DNA of 52,174 bases from an uncultured Bacteroidota bacterium (lineage in GTDB: Bacteria; Bacteroidota; Bacteroidia; Chitinophagales; Chitinophagaceae): assembly GCA_903881585.1 (NCBI GenBank), contig CAIRTW010000276.1, positions 1 through 52,174 on the forward strand. The letters are read 5' to 3'. The number at the start of each line of letters is the position of its first letter. Position 1 is the first letter of the stretch. Positions 7,814 to 16,197 of the stretch are shown piece after piece. The position numbers and the translations under genes were made by a program. The notes beneath the pieces were generated by a model that saw only the letters and a list, made by a program, of their open reading frames with translations, was not told the origin of the DNA and ran no database searches.

Positions 7814-8944
7814 TTGACATTCGACCTAATAGCAACCGACACCAACTCAAAAGCCCGCGCCGGAGTTATCTCCACAGATCACGGGGTTATAGAAACGCCC
7901 ATTTTTATGCCAGTGGGCACGGCGGGCAGCGTAAAGGCAGTGACACAAGACCAGCTTAAAGAAGAAGTAAAAGCGCAGATAATACTGGGCAATACTTACC
8001 ACCTTTACCTGCGCCCCGGCACCGGCATACTGGAACAGGCTGGAGGGCTGCATAAATTCAACGGCTGGGACCGGCCTATACTTACAGATAGCGGTGGCTA
8101 TCAGGTATTTTCGCTGGCGGCAAACAGGAAGATAAAAGAAGAAGGCGTGGTGTTCCAGTCGCACATAGATGGCTCGCGGCACCTCTTTACACCGGAAAGC
8201 GTGATAGACACACAGCGCAGTATAGGCGCCGATATTATCATGGCGTTCGATGAGTGCCCGCCCTACCCTTCGGAATATGACTATGCTAAAAAATCTATGG
8301 AGCTTACACATCGCTGGCTGGCGCGCTGCGTAACACAGATGGGAGAGACCGAACCAAAATATGGCTACAGCCAATCATTGTTTCCCATAGTGCAGGGCAG
8401 CACCTACAAAGACCTGAGGCAGGCATCGGTAGAGTTTGTTGCGGACATGGACTGCGATGGCAATGCAATAGGCGGCCTGTCTGTGGGAGAGCCTGAGGAG
8501 ATGATGTATGAGTTCTCTGCCCTCTGCTGTGAATACCTGCCCGCAGAAAAGCCACGCTACCTGATGGGTGTGGGCAACCCCTGGAATATACTGGAAAATA
8601 TATCCCTGGGCATAGATATGTTCGACTGTGTAATGCCTACCCGCAATGGCCGCAACGGTATGTTGTTTACTACCAATGGGGTTATAAACATAAAAAATAA
8701 AAAGTGGGAGAATGACTTCAGCGTTATTGATGAAGGGCTGGATTGCCATACCAGCCGGTTCTATACAAAAGCCTATTTGCGGCATCTGTTCGTATCATCT
8801 GAGATACTGGCATTAACAATAGCCAGCATCCACAACCTTGCTTTTTACTTACATTTGGTAAAGGAAGCCCGCACCCACATTTTAGCTGGCGACTTTAACT
8901 CATGGAAGCAGGAAATGGTGCCGCGGCTGAAACAACGATTATGA
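7814..8944 (+). CDS. tgt: tRNA-guanine(34) transglycosylase (queuine tRNA-ribosyltransferase)
   Basis: 376 aa, full length. It exchanges G34 for preQ1 in GUN-anticodon tRNAs. Visible motifs: TPIFMPVGTAGSVKAV, the catalytic-nucleophile and base-binding regions ILTDSGGYQVFSL (about 89-101), IGGLSVGE, and MFDCVMPTRNGRNG. It begins with TTG at 7814: a stop codon at 7793-7795 leaves no upstream ATG, and the next ATG would remove about 30 conserved residues. The C-terminal zinc site (normally CxCxxC...H) reads LDCHTS...H, so two of the three cysteines are missing (see findings). Divergent from the GT2 gene. Confidence 0.95.
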   Translation: MTFDLIATDTNSKARAGVISTDHGVIETPIFMPVGTAGSVKAVTQDQLKEEVKAQIILGNTYHLYLRPGTGILEQAGGLHKFNGWDRPILTDSGGYQVFSLAANRKIKEEGVVFQSHIDGSRHLFTPESVIDTQRSIGADIIMAFDECPPYPSEYDYAKKSMELTHRWLARCVTQMGETEPKYGYSQSLFPIVQGSTYKDLRQASVEFVADMDCDGNAIGGLSVGEPEEMMYEFSALCCEYLPAEKPRYLMGVGNPWNILENISLGIDMFDCVMPTRNGRNGMLFTTNGVINIKNKKWENDFSVIDEGLDCHTSRFYTKAYLRHLFVSSEILALTIASIHNLAFYLHLVKEARTHILAGDFNSWKQEMVPRLKQRL

Positions 8945-9031
8945 AATTCCAATAACTAAAATCCAAATTCCAGGGAAATACTTTTTACTTTATGCCCCTT
9001 TTAACTTTTAATTTTTGACTTTTGAATTAGC

Positions 9032-10117
9032 ATGGTGTTGATCAAAAAACTGGATTGGTACATTATTAAAAAGTTGTTCAGCACCTTTTTCTTCGCCATT
9101 ATGGTGTTCGCCGTCATATCATGCGTCATCGATTATTCGGAAAAGGTGGACAATATTGTTTCCAAAAAGGTGCCGCTGGCCGAGGTGGTCAACTACTATA
9201 AGAATTTTGTGCCGCACATTACTGCACTGCTTTTCCCGCTGTTCGTTTTTATTGCTACCATTTTCTTTACTTCCAAGATTGCTTATAAGTCAGAGATCAT
9301 CGCCATTCTTTCCTCTGGTGTTTCCTTTCAGCGCTTTTTAAGGCCATATGTTATTGGCGGCGGGTTTCTGTGCCTCATTTCACTGATCGCTAACCACTGG
9401 ATCATACCCATAGCAAATAAGCAGCGCATACATTTTGAAGACACCTACATCAACGAGAGCAACTATGCCTATGCGGGTGAGAACATTCACCTCGGCATAT
9501 CTAAAGACACCTACATCTACTTCCAGACGTTCAACTTCAGCAATCTCTCCGGCAACCGCTTCACCTGCGAAAAAGTAAGCAGCACACTACTGAAAGAAAA
9601 GCTTATGGCCGACTATGCCACATATGATACGGCAAAAAAAATGTGGCATCTCCACAATGTCGTTATCCGCACGAATGACACGATCGCAGAATCGGTGACG
9701 AAAATATTGGACACGAATATCAAGTACCCCTTCGTGCCACTGGACCTCAGCAAGACAGACGCAATAAAAGAAGCGCTTACTACACCACAGCTCAACCGCT
9801 ACATATCGCAGGAGCAGCTGCGCGGCCGCGAAAACCTGAATCTGTATTATATAGAGGAAGACCGCCGGTCTGCCCAGCCATTCGCGGCATTGGTGCTGAT
9901 CATTATTGGCGCTTGCATAGCCAGCCGCAAGATACGCGGCGGCAGTGGCCTGCACCTGGCCCTTGGCATAGTGATCAGCGCAGTATATATTATGTTCATG
10001 CAGCTATCCACTACGTTCTCTGCAAAGTCCAATCTGAGCCCAATGGCGGCGGTATGGATACCGAATGTGATATTCGCAGGAGTGGCATTCTTATTGTACC
10101 GGAGACAAGTGAAGTAG
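9032..10117 (+). CDS. LptF/LptG family permease (LPS export)
   Basis: 361 aa, YjgP/YjgQ family. The N-terminus MVLIKKLDWYIIKKLFSTFFFAIMVF is typical, followed by membrane helices near residues 18-40, 60-80 and 100-120, a large periplasmic beta-jellyroll domain (about 125-280) and three more helices to the C-terminus. LptF and LptG form the transmembrane core of the LptB2FG ABC transporter that extracts lipopolysaccharide from the inner membrane. Bacteroidota often carry the two subunits at separate loci; I cannot tell which one this is. It ends 22 bases before the patatin gene, so the two may be co-transcribed. Confidence 0.9.
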   Translation: MVLIKKLDWYIIKKLFSTFFFAIMVFAVISCVIDYSEKVDNIVSKKVPLAEVVNYYKNFVPHITALLFPLFVFIATIFFTSKIAYKSEIIAILSSGVSFQRFLRPYVIGGGFLCLISLIANHWIIPIANKQRIHFEDTYINESNYAYAGENIHLGISKDTYIYFQTFNFSNLSGNRFTCEKVSSTLLKEKLMADYATYDTAKKMWHLHNVVIRTNDTIAESVTKILDTNIKYPFVPLDLSKTDAIKEALTTPQLNRYISQEQLRGRENLNLYYIEEDRRSAQPFAALVLIIIGACIASRKIRGGSGLHLALGIVISAVYIMFMQLSTTFSAKSNLSPMAAVWIPNVIFAGVAFLLYRRQVK

Positions 10118-10139
10118 TAACTCTAAAATCACAGTAGCT

Positions 10140-11153
10140 ATGCGCCATGCACTGTTTGCCTTTTTCATATTCCTGCTCCCGGCGTTTTGTTATGCACAGG
10201 ATTATAAGTACCTGGTCTTAAAAGGCGGTGGGATCCGTGGCATTGCTTATACAGGCGCTTTGAAGATACTGGAAGAACAAAAAATAACACAGAAAATAGA
10301 AAAAGTAGCCGGCACATCTGTTGGCGCTATAACCGGCGCGCTGTTTAGCATGGGGTATTCAGCAGACCAGATGGAATACATAATGCTGAACCTCGACATC
10401 GCCACTTTTAATGATGGAGAATGGTTCTTTATCGGCGGGCAAAAAAGGGTAAGAAAAAATTATGGCTGGTATAAAGGCCGCAAACTGGAGCAGTGGGTAG
10501 GCAAACAGATAGCAAAGCAAACAGGCGATGAAAACACCACCTTCCTGCAGCTACACCTATTGGCAAAGACGAATAAGCAGTTCAAGGACCTATATATTCC
10601 TGCCACCAATTTAACCAAACAAAACCTGGAAATATTCAGCTGGGAAACGCATCCCAATATGCCCATAAAAATTGCCGTGAGGGCCAGTGCATCAGTGCCG
10701 CTATATTTTGGCGCTGTATTCATAGACAGCACAGATAATATTGTTGATCACCCCGAAAAAAACGGACATTACAATGTATACGTTGATGGCGGGCTGCTTG
10801 CCAACTACCCGGTCACCATATTTAATGCTGCTCTCGACAGTGCGGCCAGCACCATCAATGAATATACCCTGGGATTAAAACTGGAGCGGCCCGAACAAAT
10901 AGAATACACCAAAACCGGTATCGCCCCATATGACATTCATTCGTTCCCCAGCTATATTGCCGCACTGTACAATCTTACCATAGAGCAACTGAATAAAACC
11001 ATTTCACACGATGAGGAGGCAAAACACTCTATATACATAAGCACCAGCAATCTGAGCCCACGCGTGAGGCGAATAACTATGGAACAAAAGAAACTGCTGT
11101 TTACTAACGGGGAAGATGCTGCGAGGAAATTTCTGAACAGGGGAATTAAATAG
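10140..11153 (+). CDS. Secreted patatin-like phospholipase
   Basis: 337 aa with a Sec signal peptide (MRHALFAFFIFLLPAFCYA). The patatin fold is complete: oxyanion-hole GGGIRG (residues 29-34), nucleophile elbow GTSVG with Ser60, and the catalytic Asp in VDGGLLANYP (Asp216). The enzyme hydrolyses acyl esters of lipids; the signal peptide puts it in the periplasm or outside the cell, unlike many bacterial patatins, which are effectors or cytosolic. It follows an LPS-export permease gene by 22 bases, so a role in envelope lipid turnover is a reasonable inference. Confidence 0.9.
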   Translation: MRHALFAFFIFLLPAFCYAQDYKYLVLKGGGIRGIAYTGALKILEEQKITQKIEKVAGTSVGAITGALFSMGYSADQMEYIMLNLDIATFNDGEWFFIGGQKRVRKNYGWYKGRKLEQWVGKQIAKQTGDENTTFLQLHLLAKTNKQFKDLYIPATNLTKQNLEIFSWETHPNMPIKIAVRASASVPLYFGAVFIDSTDNIVDHPEKNGHYNVYVDGGLLANYPVTIFNAALDSAASTINEYTLGLKLERPEQIEYTKTGIAPYDIHSFPSYIAALYNLTIEQLNKTISHDEEAKHSIYISTSNLSPRVRRITMEQKKLLFTNGEDAARKFLNRGIK

Positions 11154-11297
11154 TGTGTGCTCAAAAAGCATTACGAAAAACCCTGAAAGGGGTTTAATAG
11201 ACAAAACATTAAATTCCTTGCATCTATCTGCTGAAGAACCAGGTGTTGTAGGAATAGAAGTAAGCAGTACGCAAATTTTATCGCCACTAATTTTAAT

Positions 11298-11305
11298 TAC
11301 CTTTG
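11298..11305 (+). promoter_or_regulatory. Bacteroidota -7 box (TACCTTTG) for the orphan antitoxin
   Basis: TACCTTTG matches TAnnTTTG, 18 bases before the ATG at 11324. It overlaps the alternative ATG at 11303 and so rules that start out. Confidence 0.5.
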
Positions 11306-11323
11306 TTTATTAAATTCAGAGGT

Positions 11324-11515
11324 ATGATCTACATCGCAATTGATAACAAACCCAGTACTGCAAAAAAAATGGTTGAATTAATTGAAGAAATGCCCTTTGC
11401 AACTGTTTACAGAGAGTTTAATAAAACTACCCTTAAAGCGTTTAAAGAAATCGAAGAGGGAAAAACAATAAAAGCTACGGATACACACGATTTGCTGCGG
11501 AAATTAAAACAATAA
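11324..11515 (+). CDS. Orphan antitoxin of a broken YafQ-type module
   Basis: 63 aa from the ATG at 11324, which has an AGAGG-like site just before it and a promoter box 18 bases upstream. The protein (MIYIAIDNKPSTAKKMVELIEEMPFA...) resembles the small antitoxins that accompany YafQ/RelE toxins in Bacteroidota: an N-terminal strand, then helices, and a basic tail ending RKLKQ. The identification rests mainly on its neighbour: one base after its stop begins a toxin gene with a large internal deletion. With the toxin gone it may persist as a free repressor or simply be decaying. Confidence 0.65.
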   Translation: MIYIAIDNKPSTAKKMVELIEEMPFATVYREFNKTTLKAFKEIEEGKTIKATDTHDLLRKLKQ

Positions 11516-11516
11516 G

Positions 11517-11656
11517 ATGTTTCAAATAGTCGCTTCTATAAAAACTGTTGGGAATGCCATATCCAGCCGGATTGGCTTTTGATCTGGCAAACAGACGAAA
11601 AATCAAAGACCATTAATTTAATAAGAACAGGCACTCATTCCGAGTTATTCAAATAA
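11517..11656 (+). pseudogene. YafQ-family toxin with internal deletion
   Basis: An ATG at 11517 opens MFQIVASIKT, the usual start of YafQ toxins, but this frame stops after 21 residues. Another frame then reads CHIQPDWLLIWQTDE through LIRTGTHSELFK and stops at 11654-11656. CHIQPDW, LLI and the terminal RTGSHSDLF-like strand (with the catalytic His-Asp region) are the C-terminal half of YafQ. Intact toxins have about 90 residues, so roughly 45-50 codons have been lost, with a frameshift at the junction. The gene cannot make active toxin. Confidence 0.82.
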
Positions 11657-11738
11657 TCTTACTTGGTAATTTTCCAACCACAATTACCTAGCCCACCTTT
11701 TTAACATATCAACATATCAACCTTTTACCTTATTCACC

Positions 11739-11746
11739 TACCTTTG
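11739..11746 (+). promoter_or_regulatory. Bacteroidota -7 box (TACCTTTG) abutting rlmN
   Basis: TACCTTTG ends 5 bases before the rlmN ATG (11751). With the usual spacing between the -7 box and the transcription start, the mRNA would begin at or next to the start codon. Confidence 0.5.
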
Positions 11747-11750
11747 CGCC

Positions 11751-12794
11751 ATGAAAAATCTGCGTGAGATAACGCTGCCGGACCTTGAGGTGATGATGGC
11801 GGCAATGGGTGAACCAAAATTCAGAGCAAAACAGGTGCATGAATGGGTGTGGCAAAAATTTGCTGCAGACATCAATGATATGACCAACCTGTCGAAAGCC
11901 CTGCGTGAAAAACTCTCGGAAGAATTTTTCATTCCTAAGGTAAAAATGCACCACAGCCAGTACAGCAGTGACGGCACTATCAAGAACCGCCTGCAGCTGC
12001 ACGATGGCTTTTATGTAGAGAGTGTACTGATACCAACTGAAAAGCGGATGACGGCCTGTGTATCTTCACAGGTGGGCTGCTCGCTCTCCTGCAAATTTTG
12101 TGCTACCGGCTATATGGACCGCAAGCGCAACCTGGACTTTGATGAGATAGTAGATGAGGTAACCCTGCTGAACGAGCTGGCGCAAAAACACTACAATAAG
12201 AACCTTTCCAACATTGTATTCATGGGCATGGGTGAGCCGCTGCTCAACTACAAGAATATGATGAAGGCCATAGAGCGTATTACCTCACCCGAAGGGCTAG
12301 GCATGAGCCCAAAACGCATAACCGTATCAACAGCCGGCGTGGCTAAAATGATAAAGCAACTGGCCGATGATAAAGTGCGCTTCAAACTGGCGCTGTCCCT
12401 GCATGCTGCTAGCGACCATAAGCGAAACGAAATAATGCCTATCAACGAGAGCAATAACCTTGCTGCGCTGATAGAGTCACTCAACTATTTCTACAAAGCC
12501 ACCGGCAACGAGATCACTTTTGAGTATATACTCTTCAAAGATTTCAATGACAGCCAAAAGGATGCCGATGACCTGATAAAGATATACCGCAAGGTGCCTG
12601 CCGACCTTATCAACATCATAGAGTATAACCCAATAGACAACGCCCGTTTTGAAAAACCCGATGAAGAAAGGGTGGATGAATTCATGGAATATCTGAAGGT
12701 GAACAAAGTAAACGCCCGCCTGAGAAGAAGCCGGGGCAAGGACATAGATGCAGCCTGCGGGCAACTGGCGAACGTGGACCACGCTAATCTTTAA
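11751..12794 (+). CDS. rlmN: Dual-specificity RNA methyltransferase RlmN
   Basis: 347 aa radical-SAM enzyme that methylates C2 of A2503 in 23S rRNA and A37 in some tRNAs. The [4Fe-4S] motif is CSLSCKFC (Cys110, Cys114, Cys117). Further family segments are VFMGMGEPLLNY, RITVSTAG and SLHAASDHKRNEIMPIN, with the mechanistic Cys in DAACGQL (Cys336). The order N-terminal RNA-binding domain, barrel, C-terminal Cys loop is complete. The TAnnTTTG box just upstream suggests a very short leader. Confidence 0.97.
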   Translation: MKNLREITLPDLEVMMAAMGEPKFRAKQVHEWVWQKFAADINDMTNLSKALREKLSEEFFIPKVKMHHSQYSSDGTIKNRLQLHDGFYVESVLIPTEKRMTACVSSQVGCSLSCKFCATGYMDRKRNLDFDEIVDEVTLLNELAQKHYNKNLSNIVFMGMGEPLLNYKNMMKAIERITSPEGLGMSPKRITVSTAGVAKMIKQLADDKVRFKLALSLHAASDHKRNEIMPINESNNLAALIESLNYFYKATGNEITFEYILFKDFNDSQKDADDLIKIYRKVPADLINIIEYNPIDNARFEKPDEERVDEFMEYLKVNKVNARLRRSRGKDIDAACGQLANVDHANL

Positions 12795-12991
12795 AACACG
12801 CTGTTCATTGTATTACGCAAGGAGCACCCTGTATTGCTACAGAGCGCCCCTTATACAAATATGAATGTTCGCGCTTGGCGGTCTTAAAAACGAAATAAGG
12901 GAAACAGCGAGCTTTGCGACTTTGCGAGAAACCTTCACGCTTCCGGCATCTTTACGAGACACTTCCAGTACCGTAAATTGCCCTATTACAA

Positions 12992-14008
12992 CTACCTCGC
13001 GTTCGGATCCCGCTTAGACTGGTATTCCGCAACTCTTTTTTCTTCCAGCTCTTCTTCTTTCGCCTGTTCGCCATCGTAAGCGCGGATGATCATTTTCACC
13101 AGCCTGTGGCGCACTACGTCTGCCTCATCCAGTCTTATCTGGGCTATGCCTTCTATGTTCTGCAATATCTTCGTCGCCTTTATCAGTCCTGATTTCTGGT
13201 TTTTCGGCAGGTCTATCTGCGTAAGATCGCCGGTAATGATAGCCTTTGCTGACGACCCTATACGTGTAAGGAACATTTTTAGCTGCAGGTCGGTAGAGTT
13301 TTGCGCTTCATCAAGAATAATGAATGCGTTATCCAGCGTACGGCCACGCATATAAGCCAGCGGCGCAATCTCTATTATACGGTTGGCCATGTAATAGTTG
13401 AGCTTATCGCTGGGTATCATATCATCCAGCGCATCATACAGCGGGCGCAGGTAGGGATCTATTTTTTCCTTCAGATCACCTGGCAGAAAGCCAAGGCTCT
13501 CCCCTGCTTCCACAGCCGGGCGCGTGAGAATAATTTTTCGTACCGCTTTATTCTTAAGCGCCCGTACCGCCAGCGCCACAGCAGTATAGGTCTTACCGGT
13601 ACCCGCCGGCCCTATTGCAAAGATGATGTCATTTTTCTCCGATGCCTGCGCCATCAGCTTCTGGTTCTGCGTTTTTGCGCGTACTACCCTGCCATTGGGC
13701 CCAAACACAAGGATATCATTGTTCGCCGGGTCTTCATTGCCCGTGTCGCCCTGCTCCTCATCACCCAGTATTTTTGAAAAATAGTTTTCCGACAAATGGC
13801 CGTTTCGCTCCAGGTACTGTATCACCTTTTCTATCTTGGCTTGCGCCGCCGCCACCTCATCTGGCTGGCCGGATATCTTTATCTGTGTGCCCCGCGATAA
13901 CAGCTTTAATAGGGGAAAACGCTTTTTCAGTATTTCGAATTTGCTGTTATTGACCCCAAAAAACTCTATGGGGTTTACTGTCTCCAGGTTAATGATCGCT
14001 TCTGTCAT
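12992..14008 (-). CDS. phoH: PhoH-like ATPase
   Basis: 338 aa. An N-terminal KH-like region (about residues 20-75) precedes the PhoH ATPase domain: Walker A IGPAGTGKTYTAV (about 136-148), the family segment LTRPAVEAGESLGFLPGDLKEKIDPYLRPLYD, Walker B FIILDEAQNS and the GDLTQIDLP sensor. PhoH (YbeZ) proteins are cytoplasmic RNA-associated ATPases often linked to YbeY and rRNA processing; the family name comes from phosphate control in E. coli. YbeY is not in this window. The gene is preceded by purE-side spacer and is probably transcribed alone. Confidence 0.93.
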   Translation of the reverse strand: MTEAIINLETVNPIEFFGVNNSKFEILKKRFPLLKLLSRGTQIKISGQPDEVAAAQAKIEKVIQYLERNGHLSENYFSKILGDEEQGDTGNEDPANNDILVFGPNGRVVRAKTQNQKLMAQASEKNDIIFAIGPAGTGKTYTAVALAVRALKNKAVRKIILTRPAVEAGESLGFLPGDLKEKIDPYLRPLYDALDDMIPSDKLNYYMANRIIEIAPLAYMRGRTLDNAFIILDEAQNSTDLQLKMFLTRIGSSAKAIITGDLTQIDLPKNQKSGLIKATKILQNIEGIAQIRLDEADVVRHRLVKMIIRAYDGEQAKEEELEEKRVAEYQSKRDPNAR

Positions 14009-14195
14009 GGGCTACCGTTTAAAGGTTTACAAATAAAACTACAAATTCCTTGCCAATACCTGTATTAAGGCCACGTTAAGTTTCGACTGCGCAAATTCCA
14101 AATCGAAAAATCCAAATTCCAAGCCCTGACTTTGACCGCAATCAAAATTCCAAACCCAAATCGCAGACTTACGACTTGCGACTAATGACTTACGA

Positions 14196-14651
14196 CTATA
14201 TCCTGTAATCCTGTGCCTTAAATTCCTCTACGCGTTTCGCTATATTTTTATCTGCCAATGCAAGGATACGCGCAGCCATTACAGCCGCGTTCCTTGCCCC
14301 TGCCTTGCCTACCGCAAGCGTACCCACAGGTAACCCCGCTGGCATCTGCACAATGCTGTACAGGGCATCTATGCCGCCCGGCAAGCCTCCATCCAGCGGC
14401 ACACCCAGCACCGGCAGCGATGTATATGCCGCACAAACACCCGGCAGCGCTGCTGCCATGCCCGCTGCGGCGATCACTACGCCATAGCCGTTACTTTGTG
14501 CGTTTACAATGATCTCCCTTACTTTATCGGGATTGCGGTGGGCAGATGCCACCACCATATCGTTACTGATCTGAAACCAGGTGAGCCATTTGCTGCACTC
14601 CTGCATTACTGCTTCGTCGGTCTGCGACCCCATAATAATTAATACCTTCAT
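14196..14651 (-). CDS. purE: N5-carboxyaminoimidazole ribonucleotide mutase PurE
   Basis: 151 aa. It converts N5-CAIR to CAIR in purine synthesis. The N-terminal loop is IIMGSQTDE (usually GSxSD), followed by SAHRNPDK with the conserved His, GVPLDGG..GGIDALYSIVQMPAGLPVGTLAVGKAGARNAA, the typical class I core. The segment that is normally AGAGGAAHLPG reads AAAGMAAALPG, so the second His of the usual motif is Ala (see findings). No purK is adjacent. The 187 bases downstream to phoH are spacer with short AT-rich repeats. Confidence 0.92.
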   Translation of the reverse strand: MKVLIIMGSQTDEAVMQECSKWLTWFQISNDMVVASAHRNPDKVREIIVNAQSNGYGVVIAAAGMAAALPGVCAAYTSLPVLGVPLDGGLPGGIDALYSIVQMPAGLPVGTLAVGKAGARNAAVMAARILALADKNIAKRVEEFKAQDYRI

Positions 14652-14881
14652 TTTCTGAGTTTAATAATTGAAAATCAATAGCTAAAAGCCTGTAGTGAAA
14701 TTATGGCTATTAGACAATTCCCGTAAGGAAACTTATCCACCAGTTCTGAATATCTTTTTTATTTTTAAATATCCAAACAAAGAATTGAATCCTTTTGATA
14801 TTGAATGCACTGCGATGCTGCTAATTATTCTTTTTTTCCTAAAAGTTGTATCATTGTAACCAGCAAAGCCTATACTCTTTC

Positions 14882-16186
14882 ATGAAAAATAAACTGCTAT
14901 CACTGGATTTACTGCTTATCCTATTAATCGTTTTTGAAAATCTGTTCCTGTACATTTTTTTCAGGCACGGAACACTTGGACAGGGGGCTAATGCCATCGG
15001 ACTATTCCTTTCTTCCCTTCTGTTTGGCATAGCAGTGATCTATAAATTTTATAATGCTACCGCCGCGGAGGCCACCCCGTTACCGCTGAAAAAAAATATC
15101 GTTTCCATAGTCATGGTGACGTTTGCCATTGTTGTCATGATATGCCTTGGCGTGCAATTCAATACTTTTTTTCCCACACACCCCCTTGATCACAGCTATT
15201 CAGACATTATTCCGTGTATACAGATAGCCTGTCGCAGACTGCTGAACGGTGAATTTGCTTATAAGGTCATCACTGAATACGGGTACCCACAACAACCCAA
15301 TTATTTCCCCATGCACTGGATGCCTTTTTCTATTGCAGAACTGTTAAAGATAGACCCACGCTGGATCACTTATGGTGCATGGTGTATAGTGGCCACCTGC
15401 CTTTGCATCAGGAGTGCAAAAATACCATCGGTTGTTGTCCGTGCTATCACGCCATTTATCGTAGTCGCATCGTTTTACACCCTCCAAGACAACAATATTG
15501 GGATATTTGAGATCACGGTTGAGGTACTGATAGCCGCGTATTACATGTTCCTCTTGATCAGCTTAAATAAACAAAGCGGCATTTTGCAAGGGATAGCTAT
15601 TTCCTTTTGCCTGTTATCCCGCTTTAGCTTAGTCTTGTGGCTGCCGCTTTTTTGTTTTATTCTATTTATTACCCACAATCGGCGACAGCTTTATATAGCC
15701 ATAATAAGCTCCGTTACAATGGTCGTCTTATTATATGTAATCCCTTTTCTCAGCAAAGACTGGGGCATACTTTTTCGCGGATTTCACTATTACGATGATG
15801 GCACTATGGCCGAGTGGACACACCTTGATAAGCGGGGATTGCCTATTCATCTTTTCAGGGGCACGGGCTGTGCTTATTACTTCTATACACGTTTCCCCAG
15901 CCTGGATATTATGGGCCGGATAAAATTATTACAAAAAGCCCAGCTATTCATTTCGCTCCTTACAACGGCAATATTAGGCGCCTGGTTTTGGTATAAGAAA
16001 GACATTATAAATACCAGGGTATTCCTCATGTCTTCTTTCAAGATATACCTGGCTGTATTCCTGTTCCTGATCCAGGTGCCCTACGAATATCTTATGTGTG
16101 TGGGCAATTTTGTTTCAATAGCTATCTTTTGCGAGCAGGCCCGTTATCAGCTCACTGAAAAAAGACGGATACCTGCTGAACTATAG
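14882..16186 (+). CDS. Polytopic membrane protein, GT-C (GT87/DUF2029-like) glycosyltransferase candidate
   Basis: 434 aa from the ATG at 14882 (the frame stays open to an ATG at 14846). About ten membrane helices alternate with short loops. The first extracytoplasmic loop has a D-x-S-D-like segment (PLDHSYSDIIPCIQIACRRLLNGEFAYKVI), followed by YGYPQQPNYFPMHWMPF, which resembles the YP-P-F motif of GT87/DUF2029 polyprenyl-phosphate mannosyltransferases. The helix count and loop pattern fit the GT-C fold. The donor and acceptor cannot be read. It stands alone, with convergent genes on its right side. Confidence 0.6.
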   Translation: MKNKLLSLDLLLILLIVFENLFLYIFFRHGTLGQGANAIGLFLSSLLFGIAVIYKFYNATAAEATPLPLKKNIVSIVMVTFAIVVMICLGVQFNTFFPTHPLDHSYSDIIPCIQIACRRLLNGEFAYKVITEYGYPQQPNYFPMHWMPFSIAELLKIDPRWITYGAWCIVATCLCIRSAKIPSVVVRAITPFIVVASFYTLQDNNIGIFEITVEVLIAAYYMFLLISLNKQSGILQGIAISFCLLSRFSLVLWLPLFCFILFITHNRRQLYIAIISSVTMVVLLYVIPFLSKDWGILFRGFHYYDDGTMAEWTHLDKRGLPIHLFRGTGCAYYFYTRFPSLDIMGRIKLLQKAQLFISLLTTAILGAWFWYKKDIINTRVFLMSSFKIYLAVFLFLIQVPYEYLMCVGNFVSIAIFCEQARYQLTEKRRIPAEL

Positions 16187-16197
16187 GAGCAAACGCG

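Noticed and set aside
14009..14195. Short tandem phrases (CTTACGACTT, AATTCCAAA) between purE and phoH
   Set aside because: Degenerate AT-rich intergenic text without regular spacing; not a CRISPR array or an operator.
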